Shown here: piece by piece, positions 42,714 to 53,026 of the stretch
How the letters are laid out: each line of letters opens with the position of its first letter
Numbering within the stretch: position 1 is the first letter of the stretch
Assembly (NCBI GenBank): GCA_001939145.1
Contig: LSRX01000534.1
Coordinates: forward strand, 231,340-295,339
Origin: Symbiodinium microadriaticum
Taxonomy: Eukaryota; Sar; Dinophyceae; Suessiales; Symbiodiniaceae
Length of the DNA: 64,000 nucleotides
Direction: 5' to 3'
Notes under the pieces: model-generated
The model's input: only the letters and a program-made list of their open reading frames with translations
Told to the model about the DNA's origin: nothing
Databases searched by the model: none
Position numbers and translations under genes: made by a program

Positions 42714-42974
42714 ATGGGTAACTTCATCAGGAGGAGTGCCACTTCAGATGAGCATTTAGAGCTTAATTTCCGGCGGTTCAGGCTTTCAGCAACACCACCC
42801 CAATGGTATTACCGGCAGTGGGGCGACATCCAGCACTATCACTCATATTCTTGCGTCTTTTCGAGAAGGCTGCTAAGCAGAGTCATGGTCCGTCGTGTGT
42901 GTGCTGTTTTTTACGAGGCAGAGAGAGGCCTACTAGAGGGGACTTCACCGTATGGAAGTAACATAGGGGCCTAA
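42714..42974 (+). CDS. Small open frame, unknown
   Basis: ATG-initiated, 86 codons: begins MGNFIRRSATSDEHLELNFR and contains QWYYRQWGDIQHYHSY. Its stop codon comes from the family D repeat. No family recognised; no splice signals needed. Might be a short gene or chance. Confidence 0.25.
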   Translation: MGNFIRRSATSDEHLELNFRRFRLSATPPQWYYRQWGDIQHYHSYSCVFSRRLLSRVMVRRVCAVFYEAERGLLEGTSPYGSNIGA

Positions 42975-43055
42975 GTAATAACCAATTCCATGTTGCGGAT
43001 TCGTCATTATAGTTCTAGTATAAGATGACCCCAAACCCTATTCTAAGTATTAAGG
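42963..43055. repeat. Family D repeat
   Basis: Copy starting ATAGGGGCCTAAGTAATAAC. Its GCCTAA supplies the stop codon of the open frame ending at 42974. Confidence 0.6.
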
Positions 43056-43293
43056 CCGGGTCGCAGGGTCAGGAAGACGTCCAAGACACTTCAAGACCGC
43101 ACAGTCTAGTGGCGAAAAATCGAACGCTGAAGCTTTTAGTAATCAGGGTTTAGGGTTTAGAGGTTAGGGGTTAGGGTTTAGGGTTTAGGGGTCGAAGAGA
43201 GATTCCATTATCAGGGCATCTAGTCGCGAGGGAACCGGGGCCTATGTTGCGACATGCACTACAAATTAGGCTTTGGAAAGAAGCAAGACTGTA

Positions 43294-43393
43294 CCTATAG
43301 TCTCCATTGTAGTTCCTTTTTCGGAGCTACCTTTTAGGTTCCTTTTATATAGAATTGGTTAAACCAAAAGGAACTGCACATGGAGACTATAGG
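43294..43393. mobile_element. Family A inverted-repeat element
   Basis: Full-length copy. The right arm has a small change (GGAACTGCACATGGAGAC) but the outer end CTATAGGTA is intact. Confidence 0.85.
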
Positions 43394-43743
43394 TAGAACT
43401 TCACCAGAGGCCCGGGGGCAACCCTTAGCACACTGTGTCCTCAGCACCAAACACCTTGAACTTTCAAGGTCCGGCTTCAGGTTGACCAGGAAGTCTTGTG
43501 GCTGATAGCTTGGAAAAACGCTGGTAGTAACCCCTAAACCCTAAACCCTAAACCGTCTTAGTAGCGGGAGGTTGAAGTTCCCGCGTAGGCCGATCAGGTT
43601 TGAGGTTGAACTCAGGTTTGGAGATGGCCCTTACTTTCAGTCTTTTTCTGCTCAGCTTGCAGTTTCCATGTCTAGATCTTGGTCGCAAAATACAGTAGGG
43701 TTTTGCGGTTTAGGCATGTAGGGGTTTTGAGGCTTAAGGCTCA

Positions 43744-43847
43744 CCTATAGTCTCCATTGTAGTTCCTTTTTGGGGTTACCTTATAAAATCCTTAATATAT
43801 AATTGGTTAAACCAAAAAAGGGAACTAATTACACTGGAGACTACAGA
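43744..43847. mobile_element. Family A inverted-repeat element, degraded right arm
   Basis: Left arm intact. The right arm carries a 3-4 base insertion (GGAACTAATTACACTGGAG), and the end is CTACAGATA. One of three copies within 800 bp. Confidence 0.82.
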
Positions 43848-43957
43848 TAGGGTTTAGGGAATACAGTAAAGCCTACAGCCCCGAGTCGTTTGCGGAGCTT
43901 TTGCGGCCTTGGCGCTCGCAGCTGCCTGAAGTTTTATTTGTCTTGAAGGGTTCTCCA

Positions 43958-44057
43958 CCTAGAGTCTCCATTGTAGTTCCTTTTTTTGGTTTAACCAGCT
44001 CTATATAAAGGATCCTAAAAGGTAGCTCCAAAAGGGAACTACAATGGAGACTATAGG
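43958..44057. mobile_element. Family A inverted-repeat element
   Basis: Copy with left end CCTAGAGTCTCC; otherwise consensus. Only 110 bp from the previous copy. Confidence 0.84.
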
Positions 44058-44599
44058 CAAACTGCACGATTGCAGTCTACTTCAAGCCCGAGACATAAAC
44101 ACCTCATCCTTGTTCCCTCATCCTTGCAAGGTCATGAATGCTAAGGCAAATCCAAAATCCGAAACCCTAAACCTGACATCCGAAGGATCTACAGCACGGG
44201 ATTCCTAGGGTTTAGGGATAGTTCAGGGTTTAGGGTTGAGGGGATGCTTTAGGGCTTAGGAATGATGGATTCAATAATGTAGGATCTTAGCAGAAACCTT
44301 ATTCTGGAGTTTACAACCACACGTGGCTTAATCATGCTCTACGCTGCCTTGGGTAAGTGCACTAACCGAAGTGATGAGAATAGGGTTAACGTTATGGTCA
44401 AAGATTCCTGCTTAATGACCTGCTCATTTAGGATGAGTTTGGCCTTGCATATTGTCGCCTTTTGTAGCTGTGAACGTGCAGAGGGGCAGGGGCTACAGCA
44501 GAATATAACTACCGAACAAGTGTGCTGGTGCCTTTGTTACGCGGTAGGCCCCTCAACTTAGCTCCCCAAGAGACGCCGCGGTTTTCGTTGACTCGCCAG

Positions 44600-44717
44600 C
44601 TGTCACAATGACAAACTCCTGCCCTCTTTGCACAAGCTGCACATCCTCCGACATGACATGACCCCCTACAGTAGTCTCGGAGCTTCCGCTCAGCCTGAAG
44701 CAGAACTTGAGCCCTAG
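44600..44717 (+). CDS. Candidate terminal exon, unknown
   Basis: After CTCGCCAG: CHNDKLLPSLHKLHILRHDM, then TPYSS...ELEP and TAG at 44715. Third positions are C/G-rich and the region has no repeats. Upstream, 44334-44561 is also open (75 codons). No family recognised. Confidence 0.3.
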
Positions 44718-45044
44718 GCCCTAATCCTGCTCTATGCAGGCTTCAGAAGCTATGCCCGAGAGCTTGAATAAAACCTAATTACAGAGGTCTACGATACAGT
44801 CAACCCCTGTCATCAGCAACATGAAGAAACTCTAGGTTCGTCTAGTACAACGAGGTGGGGTGTCAGGGTTAAGTTACTGTAGGGCTTTAGGGTTTCCTTG
44901 CCGTGTGGACCTTTGGGTCAGGAGGATGCAAGGCTTCTCGATAGTGATCAGTTGGGGTGCTCCCCAACAAACCCAAACATCTAACTCCCAAAGCCCTGAA
45001 GCCCTAAACCCTAAACCCCAAAACTCACTGAACCTTGCGTGCAG

Positions 45045-45294
45045 TTCAGTTTTCAAGACCGCCCCCGCGCAGCCGAAGCTCGAGATAGGTCCAGACTGTG
45101 CTGCTGCAAATGTGTCTGGAGACCCCTCATGCGACGAGAAAGTTATAGCAGGTGTACGAAGTTGCGGATCTACCGGACAGCTGGGATGTAAGCTACTCTC
45201 AGCGGTAGGTCTGCAATCATCTTCCGGATTCCCATGGCTTGACGAGTGGAGCGACTCAAGCATGCCTCTCTCTTTGGGCGGGTTCAGAGCTTAA
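45045..45294 (+). CDS. Candidate exon, frame undecided
   Basis: A good acceptor CCTTGCGTGCAG precedes DNA open in two frames: one reads PKLEIGPDCAAANVSGDPSC and runs to TAA at 45294; the other reads FSFQDRPRAAEARDRSRL and stops earlier. The minus strand is open as well. Composition is gene-like; function unknown. Confidence 0.28.
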
Positions 45295-46109
45295 GCCGGC
45301 TCGCGGCGACCCATTCAGAGTTTAGGGGCTTTGGGCTTTTGGGTTGGGGGTTTCGGGTTAAGGCTGCAGGGATAGACAGCCTGTGTTTTCCGAGTGGGGA
45401 TTGACGGCTTTAGAGTGGTCGTGCCTTGGGTTTAAGTAGGGTTTGCCCTGAATCCTATGCTCTTCAATCGTCGAGACCTCAAATGCCCAGTCCTAGGCAA
45501 GCCAACAACTCAAACCTGCAGGTAAGGTCGAAAGACTCGTGGATTGGACTTCGGAGTACCGGAGGCTTGAGGCTTTGATGGGTAATAGATTAGGAGAGTT
45601 ATCGCTCAAGGGCTTCATGCTTTAAGGAGCTCACTAGCGTAATAGATCGGGGGTTGTACGGGATCTCGCCCTGGCTTTTTGCTCTTCCTGCCGCCGGATG
45701 TTTCAGCAGACGAGGCCAGCGACAGGCAAGATCATGCGAGGCTTTGGGGTTCAATCAAAAAACTATAGAGGTTTAAGCGACGACAAGCCAAAGTAGCCCG
45801 GAACCATATGACCCTGTTGACCCGAGTGCAGCCTCACAATAACTGCCACGTCCTGTGAATAGGAGGCAGAATGCCTCTGCCTCTGCGTCTACTGGCTTTG
45901 CCCATGTCTCTCGGAGTGGACCTTGACAGGGAGGCCACGGAAACCCAAAGCCCTACAAAAGTCTAGAGCCGAACTTTGAGGAATTAGGATGAAGAGTTTC
46001 CCCTAAACCCTATGAAGCCTAAAGTCTAAAGCCGACCCCTGAGGAATTAGGATGAAGAGTTTCAAGATGTAAAGATGTAGGGTTAAAGTTTAGGGATGTG
46101 GGGGCCCTG

Positions 46110-46230
46110 AGCCTTGCGGCCTTGAGAAAAAACAGATCCCAGGTCTTCATTTGGGGGAAGTTTCCCGTGGAAGCAGACAAGATCGAGAGCCCATGGCTCA
46201 AAGCACGTAGCGCCCAAGTCCTTAACACCT
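46110..46230 (+). CDS. Candidate exon, unknown
   Basis: Reads ALRKNRSQVFIWGKFPVEAD then KIESPWLKARSAQ. An internal acceptor GATCCCAG lies before GTCTTC. GC-rich third positions; flanks are telomere-motif-rich. No family recognised. Confidence 0.3.
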
Positions 46231-47037
46231 AGACCCTAAACCCTAAACCCTAAACCCTAAAACCCTAAACCCCGACACCTCTTCTAGACTAGACCTCCTG
46301 CCGTTTAAACCGGGGCATTCCCGGCTACAGGGAAGACCTTCTAAGATTTACCCCTCAACCCTATACCGTCTTAACCCACAAAAGGCCAAACGGTGTACTT
46401 CGAGAGAGATGCTCTGAGCCAGTTTGGGCCGAATTGCCTCAGAAGATCTTTTTGGTTTAGGGGCTTCTCATTCCTTCCTTCGCCCATTGAATGGAAAGGA
46501 GAGAAGTCGTTCTTCAAGTAGAGATCGGCCATCTGGCATCGCGTTTTTGGGGAGACTTGGGCTCAGAACTCGGGAATTGCTGCCGAAGCCCGCTTGAGAA
46601 GAGAACTTTTACGTCAAATATCTTGAAATTCAGACACCCAGCTGTTGAATACTGCACCCCTTTGAAATCCCTTGAGCCCGGCATGTTGGTAGCTTTTGGG
46701 TTGCAGGCTTAGGGAGTTTTGGGTTTGCTTTCCGTAGGCTTGGAGGGTCTTTACTTTCTGCTTGCGAGCTTGAGAACTCGGTTCACTCACCTTACCCCAC
46801 ATCCTCGAACTATAATTAATTTGCATAGCATCAATTGTCCGCATGTACGCCTCAGCCGCCTGCAGCCCGGAAACCTTCAGCTCAAGCCAAGCAGAAAACC
46901 AGCGAGGAGTTCCGGAGGGATTGAAACTGCGTGCAAAGGCAGCAACTTCTTGTTCGGCGAATCAGATTCAGGATTTGGGGTTCCAGGTTTTTCGGGCTCG
47001 ACTATGACTCCACGCCAACATAAGTAACAGCAAAGTA

Positions 47038-47135
47038 CCTTTAGTCTCCATTGTTGTTCCTTTTTGGTTTAACCAATTGTATATCAAGGATCCGAAAAGG
47101 TAACCCCAAAAAGGAACTACAATGGAGACTATAGG
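47038..47135. mobile_element. Family A inverted-repeat element
   Basis: Copy with left end CCTTTAGTCTCCATTGTTGT; right end intact. It borders the telomere-motif-poor island that starts near 47.2 kb. Confidence 0.84.
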
Positions 47136-47326
47136 TAGAACAGTTAAGAGTGAGAAGAACCGTGTTGATTCGACATTTCCTTAGAGGCTCGCACAGCAAG
47201 GCGGATTGTTTTGATTAGCAAGAATACGTCCTGCAGCACACATGGTCGTTACAGCCATAACCCTCGGCCTAAGGTGCATGCCTAAATCTGTACAGGGACC
47301 TGCAAGCCAAGTGACTTTCACGTGCT

Positions 47327-47473
47327 ATGGAAGACGATTCGAAACATGTCTTCGCGATATACAGCAAGAACGAGGTCAAGTATGCGCAGATCTGGCCGGA
47401 TACGAGCAGTAGTGGCGATTCTGACGTCCTGGTCGCCCAAGCTTTGCTTGACCTTGCCAGATACCAGCGGTGG
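47327..47473 (+). CDS. Candidate first exon with GTAAGA donor
   Basis: ATG preceded by an in-frame stop (TGA at 47312); then MEDDSKHVFAIYSKNEVKYA, WPDTSSSGDSDVLVAQALLD and LARYQRW to TGG|GTAAGA. Acidic/hydrophilic start and an amphipathic helix. A phase-0 continuation is available at 47787 after CTACAG (GGPVEKVSGRDRLVRVLAKV to TGA at 48021), which would give a protein of about 127 residues. Function unknown. Confidence 0.38.
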
Positions 47474-48422
47474 GTAAGAGCAAGAGCGGTCCAGGGGCTA
47501 GGGTTTACGGCTTTGGAAGCTCAGATTTAGGGTCTGGGTGCTGTTATTGCTGTTTGGGGCATCGCACTGGACCCTACAACCCGAGACTGTTCGGGGTGTG
47601 AGGTTCCGGCCTTCGTGCTGATAGGCTGTGTATACTGGTCGTACCAAAAACTTTTCAGCAAACTTTTGCACTTCTGCGAGGTGAGACACTGAGCAAATCG
47701 GTCCTGTGATGCTTGGCATAGTGCTCGGTAGGACTTGTTATGTATACCTGTATGACTCAAGCTTCGTTTCTGACACAAGTCTACAGGGAGGCCCAGTTGA
47801 AAAAGTTAGTGGCAGAGACAGACTCGTGCGAGTACTTGCAAAGGTCATCTCCCGTATGCACAAGGGCAAACAAGAGCGAGCAAGCACTGGACTGGCTGCC
47901 GCTTCGGTGGTTCTCACGACTGTACGTGACTATCAGTCCCAGTTTTTCTCGCGGCGTACGAGCCCCAAGAGCTATCGGAGGTGCCAGGGGATGTACCATG
48001 CGCGTGGCAAAGGACGGTCGTGATGCAAAAGATGCAGCCACCCAGGACCCTTGGCGGCAGCCTAAAGGACCATAAATGAAACTCTGTGAGTTACATCATT
48101 TTTGGTCGCCTGCCGAAGATAGATCGTCTAAAAATCCTTCAGCATCACTATCATGGTCTGCACGGTCGCGCAAGGTGCAGGGTTACAGTGGTAAAAAGAA
48201 ATTTCCACCATTGCGGCACGCACGGAGGAGCCGGAAAAAGGCGGCCAATCACGGTTCCCTGGCCTCACGTGGACAGTCATGGTCGAGCCATGGTGCACCC
48301 CCGGGTCATGCAAAGTGCAGGGTGCAGTAATGTTAAGTCAATCCTCCACCTTTCCAGCGGGGAGAAGGAGCCGGATACGGGCATGATTCAGCCAATGAAA
48401 GTTCTCATGGTGGGCCCATGGG

Positions 48423-48683
48423 ATGTTAGCAGGTTGGTTTGAGGTTTTCTGGGAAGACTGCGCGAAACATCAGGCTACAGAGAGCGAGCCCTGCAGGAGG
48501 TCCATATCAAAGCAGGGCATGGGCCTCCAAATTGACGATGTCGCGTTTGCAGTGGCACTTCAGGACATCACCGAGCCCGCGATCGTATATCATTTTCGAC
48601 TGGGTCCTATCACTTATCACTCCTCTGGGCCGTTCCCCAAGTCCCGAAACTGTCGGCTCTGTCCAGGTGTGTGCTGCAGATAA
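48423..48683 (+). CDS. Open stretch with coding-like composition
   Basis: Reads e.g. WFEVFWEDCAKHQATESEPC, ISKQGMGLQIDDVAFAVALQ and DITEPAIVYHFRLGP, ending in TAA. Third positions favour C/G in this frame, but the other + frame is open too. No recognised family; lies in the telomere-motif-poor island. Confidence 0.28.
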   Translation: MLAGWFEVFWEDCAKHQATESEPCRRSISKQGMGLQIDDVAFAVALQDITEPAIVYHFRLGPITYHSSGPFPKSRNCRLCPGVCCR

Positions 48684-49969
48684 AAGCACTGAGTGCGCAA
48701 GCAGCAGCATGTCCTCATCCTGATTGGATGAACAGTCCTGGCATGTCCTGGATCAACTGCTAGCTGCCTTGGTGTGTGTCCCTTGCGGCTGGAGTCGAAG
48801 TTGTGTACCCCGGCAGTCGACTCGGCAGCAGTATCCCCACCCAACGGCATGTTGCAGAACTAAGATGGGTAGTGGTTAATCCGGCGCACGGTGCGACACC
48901 GTTGCCGCCCACAGCGCTCAGTAGAGGTGAGGGAAGCCATGCTTCCGTTGTGTTCGGGTCCATCTATCTATCCCACCTCGGAAGCGGAACGGGTTTAACC
49001 AAACTTGTGCCCAAAGAAAGAGTGCGCCGAGTTCAACTACGACGACTCTTCAGATTCTTCAACCCAGAAACTGCGATACCCTCTCCCTTCTCCTCTCGAG
49101 ATTCACATCTCACAGGATGTCGCCTTTCTACGGTGCACCATACTGTCGGCAATAATTAGACGGACGGAGATGCATGTTCTGCCCAGGGTGAGCCAACAAT
49201 GCACGACGTGGGCATTGGCCAAGGTACCAAGGAGCGAGAATAGTTGCACCGCGTATGGCAATCGGTAACACGCTGCACATGTGGCAATTTGCGCATAGTG
49301 GGCGAGTTGAGCTGTCAGCATATCGGTAACGTGAGGCTTGGCATATCCCTCCGTGGGACTTGTGAGTAGAGCTGTATGACTCAGTTTTCGTCTTAAGCAG
49401 GGACCCAGTCAGAAAGCGACAGAGGGAATGGCAGTTTTTTCCAGTAATTGCACGGACCATCCCTGAATCATGGGAAATTGGTTTGCTTACGCGAAACTTG
49501 ATCGAGCACTGTGTTGGCCATGGCCCTTCTAGTGTCCTTACGACCCTACGCCCCGAACCCCGATACCCTAAGGCCAAAACCAGCCAAAATGCAAGACTGC
49601 TGCGATTTGGGCTCGTGTCTTGCAGGGCTTCAAATTGGATGCTCCGTTCTCAAATACCTCGCCAAAGATTCAAGGTCTACAGGTCTAAGGTTCGCAGATT
49701 AGTGCTTAGCGTTCCAGGTCCGGTTCAAAGCTTGAGTGTTTGGGGTTTAGTGAAGTGGATCACGGATGCACCGCTTGCCCTTGCCTGTGGTGGGATGCTG
49801 GGAAGGTGAAATTTTCTAAGCAAGGAACATTCAATGGACAAGTCCCCAGGCTGTGCCTTTGGGTTTGGGTTGAGGGTATATAATCTCCTTCCGGTTGAAA
49901 ATGCAGCTCGACAGGTTTTGGGTAAACTTCCAGGTTCATGGCCCCAGCCAAATGATCCATTGAATGTTG

Positions 49970-50218
49970 CTTTGTTCGGCCTGCCGCTCTCATACTCCGA
50001 CAGGGATTTGGTGATGGCGGCTCAGGGAAGACCTCACTGGATGGGCAAGAGGAAGACGAGGGTTTTTTGACAACAGGGGTTCTCGTTCGGGAAACGTTGC
50101 AGGATTTCATTCTTTCGGGTTTATGTCGGGGTCGTTCATGCTCATACATAGACGTCCAGTCCCCTTCCGCGGAGAAATACAGAAGTGATTTGAACGCGTA
50201 CATGCACACCATTACATG
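49970..50218 (+). CDS. Open stretch with Walker-A-like motif
   Basis: Reads RQGFGDGGSGKTSLDGQEED then EGFLTTGVLVRETLQDFILS and further acidic/aromatic residues to TGA. GDGGSGKT fits GxxxxGK[ST], the nucleotide-binding P-loop of small GTPases and Roco-type proteins, but the usual hydrophobic strand before it is weak. The minus strand is open for 162 codons over 49760-50248; the + reading is preferred on amino-acid composition only. Confidence 0.3.
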
Positions 50219-50325
50219 ATTCGGATTCAAACCCACCAATACCGGCACATATTATGCACACACACACACACATACGCGCACATGGACACACGCACACGCG
50301 CGCAACCCTCCACATGTGCCTACAG

Positions 50326-50405
50326 ACTCCGGCAAGACTTGAAAATGTCGCAATGCGACAATATTGCATGCTCGACATAGTGTTGCTACTTGACGGGAAG
50401 ACAAC
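50326..50405 (+). CDS. Candidate internal exon with GTGAGT donor
   Basis: Between CCTACAG and AC|GTGAGT the frame reads TPARLENVAMRQYCMLDIVL then LLDGKTT. Both splice signals are good. A phase-matched follow-up is possible at 51367 after GCTCAG (SPSLSASIRCAGILGDRQL). Function unknown. Confidence 0.35.
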
Positions 50406-51034
50406 GTGAGTTTCGCTTGCCCAGCAAGGGTTACAGCATCCAGGCTGTCCTTCAGTGGAAGTTTCCTAAATCCTAGTTGAGAAAGGCATACATTGTTGAG
50501 GTCCCGGCTTGTTCTCGGGAAGGACAGCCTTTGTCGGTCTGGTGCCAACTTGGCATCATTCAAACCATGTTAGCAAAATGGCAACATGCACAGGCGCAGC
50601 ACTCGCTTTAAAAAGACAGACGCCCTGCACCGTTGACTTTGAAGCTTCGAACATCTTGATCCTTTAGGGCTTGAACTCCAAGCAAGCTGTTTGTCAGCGA
50701 AATTCAATCCTAAATCCGATGCCAGAGTGCACGAGGCCTTCAACAGAAACTCCCCACTTGCCAAAATTCCTACCCATTACATCCCTAACCTATTCCGAAC
50801 CCTCAACAGGTTCGGATCAAGGTCAGCAATAGCCCCACCGAAGAATAACGCAGTGTAGGGTTGAGAACCCTGGAGCAATCACTTTGGGAGTTCGGTGTTG
50901 GGTCGTCGGGTTTGGGATTTGGACGTTCTGGACTTGAAGCATTTCAGTCCTACTGACCCGAAGCCTCTAGTCGTTCGGTGCTCTGAGCAGTCGAGTTTAC
51001 CTAGACTCCCTATCTACCTTCAACGGCAGCCTGC

Positions 51035-51289
51035 ATGTACACTGTAGCGCGCTTTGCTGAGGCTTGGCTACTATGCCGGTTTGGGATTCGGTGTTGTTTT
51101 GTTTTCTGCATTTGGGGTTTACCGACCGGGCTCGCTTCCAGGCATGTGTTCGAGCCTGTTGCTCGATGTTGGAGTTTGGGTAGCACTTTCCTAAGGCAGA
51201 GCAATTCTCAGCGCGATGCGCCTTTCAACCTTGTTCCGACTATCTGGAGCTTTGAAACCTCAGCCTCCACAACGCGACCAGCCCTTTGA
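51035..51289 (+). CDS. Open frame with hydrophobic stretch, unknown
   Basis: ATG-initiated, 84 codons, starting MYTVARFAEAWLLCRFGIRC with FVFCIWGLPTG. An acceptor (CAACGGCAG) just upstream in the same frame means it may be an exon rather than a complete gene. No family recognised. Confidence 0.22.
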   Translation: MYTVARFAEAWLLCRFGIRCCFVFCIWGLPTGLASRHVFEPVARCWSLGSTFLRQSNSQRDAPFNLVPTIWSFETSASTTRPAL

Positions 51290-51366
51290 ACCTTTATAGG
51301 ACCTCACGCAACCGACAAACCCTGAAGACTCATCCTAAATCATGAAGCTCGTGCTGTTTCGCTCAG

Positions 51367-51441
51367 GTCGCCTTCCTTATCAGCATCCATCCGATGCGCA
51401 GGGATCCTGGGCGACCGGCAGCTTCGAAGTTTCGCAACTAG
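51367..51441 (+). CDS. Candidate exon after GTTTCGCTCAG
   Basis: One frame reads VAFLISIHPMRRDPGRPAAS then KFRN and TAG at 51439; another reads SPSLSASIRCAGILGDRQL and stays open. The second frame is in phase with the exon at 50326. A telomere-like tract starts right after. Confidence 0.3.
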   Translation, partial: VAFLISIHPMRRDPGRPAASKFRN

Positions 51442-52057
51442 GGTTCAGGTAGGGTTTAGGGTTTAGGGTTGAGGGTTTGCGGGTTTAGAGGTTCGACGTT
51501 GGGGTTTCACAGTTGGGGGGGGGTTTAGGTTGGTTGGGTGCAGCAGTGGGATTTGATAGGGTGAGGCCGGTGGGGCCGGCACCCTAAGCTCAAAAAAGGC
51601 CTTGCGGGTTATGTCAGTCTTCTGCTGTTGTTTAGCCTCGCTAGCACTGTTGTACGTACATGTTGGGGAGGGGAGGCGCATCTGTCACCGTGCCCCAAAA
51701 AAGCGTAGTGCCCCGAGGTGCTGAGCTTTCTTTATCTCGAGTTATTTGCTTTGCCACTTTTTTCCGGAGGTGCCTCGTAATCTCTCTTGTAAATAGAGAT
51801 GTGGGCACCTCAGAACTGAGTAGGGTGTATGACAGCAAGAAGACAGCATCAATAGAGCTGCCAAGTCGAGGTGTACAAAATACGCCCTTGAACAGCATCC
51901 TGTTCAACGTGGAGATGCTTCTAGTCGCAACCCCAGCGTGGGCCCCAGCTTAGCCTGTCTTCGGCTTCGAGATTGAGCGTTCTGGCTGTTTGGGGCGTCA
52001 GGGTAGCACTTAGTTGGGGGGGGGGAGGGGGGGGTGGTCGCTTGGAAGCCCAGAACC

Positions 52058-52162
52058 ATGAAAGGTCCTAATCAACCCAATCAGCCAACTTTCTGTTCTG
52101 TATGTCTCCGGGGAGGCGAGCCTGCAGACACCAAGAGGAACTGCACCGCCTGCAAACAAACC
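52058..52162 (+). CDS. Candidate first exon, CX2C-X12-CX2C zinc finger
   Basis: From ATG: MKGPNQPNQPTFCSVCLRGG then EPADTKRNCTACKQT, ending ACC|GTGGTT. Four cysteines spaced CX2C-X12-CX2C suggest a zinc ribbon or finger. The exon is exactly 35 codons (phase 0), fitting the exon at 52877. Upstream is a poly-G tract. Likely a small nuclear or nucleic-acid-binding protein if real. Confidence 0.45.
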
Positions 52163-52876
52163 GTGGTTTAGGGTTTAGGGCTTGAGGTTTATACGGGCAT
52201 TGGGTACAAACCCTCGACCTTAAACCTTAAACCTTGAACCCGACTGAGCTGGCTACCTGACCAGGGGGTAAGCACTTCCCTAGGTGTAAACACTTCCTCG
52301 GGTGTTACTGGATGGCTCGAACCCACCTAGATGGGGTCATTATACATCCATCTATCCATCTATCTATCTGTCTGTCTGTCAAACATGTTCAGGCCGTCAT
52401 CCCCCACAGATAGGATGATGCCAGCTGAACATCAGGAAGCTATACTTACTGTCTATATACCTCGCAGTTCACCTGCTTCAACCGAGAATACATGTGTCAA
52501 GAAGTATTGCACGAGAGGTCTTACGTCTTACGACTTACCAGCTGTCACCGCCATAGTCAGCAGTCGTCGTAGAAATCATGCTTTTCATCCCTCTCTTTGG
52601 GGGGAAAACTGTAAATTCCCATAGATTAGCATCAGCTCTCCTTCCCTGATTGGCCTCAATGCCAGTCGATGGTCCAGTTCTCCCAGACGGCCTTTGCAGA
52701 TTATGCACGTCTCACTGAGGCATGGGCCTGAGGTATCTTTACAGCTGCATAGGTGGAAGAGAACAAAGCAAAAAGTCGGACCATGGTATGACAGTTTGGA
52801 GCTAAGAGTTAAGTTTAGGGTTTATAAGGGTTTAGGGTTTAGGGTCAGAGGTAAGTTTAGGGCTTCAAGGGTTCAG

Positions 52877-53026
52877 AACATGTGTTCCCACGTCAACATC
52901 GCAGTGCAGGGTCGTAAGCCGTGCATGGTAGCATGCTATTACATGGAGCAGAGAAAGCGGCGTAGGCTGGACGGAGCTAATGGGGTGAACGCTTCGGGGC
53001 TGGGACATGCGAAGTTTTCGTCGTAG
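52877..53026 (+). CDS. Candidate last exon of the zinc-finger protein
   Basis: After GGGTTCAG, phase 0: NMCSHVNIAVQGRKPCMVAC, YYMEQRKRRRLDGANG and VNASGLGHAKFSS, then TAG at 53024-53026. RKRRRL looks like a nuclear localisation signal; three more cysteines are present. Joined to 52058-52162 it gives a protein of 84 residues. The 714-base intron contains a TTTAGGG tract and CTAT/CTGT repeats. Confidence 0.42.
   Translation, partial: NMCSHVNIAVQGRKPCMVACYYMEQRKRRRLDGANGVNASGLGHAKFSS

Larger units (their letters stand above)
43060..44290. other. Repeat-rich stretch with three family A copies
   Basis: Telomere-like tracts (43146-43190, 43522-43552) and family A elements at 43294, 43744 and 43958. 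No gene seen. Confidence 0.6.

Noticed and set aside
49760..50248. Minus-strand frame of 162 codons as a gene
   Set aside because: It is antisense to the GDGGSGKT reading and its Pro/Ser-rich sequence looks like the mirror of that stretch; left undecided in favour of the + strand.
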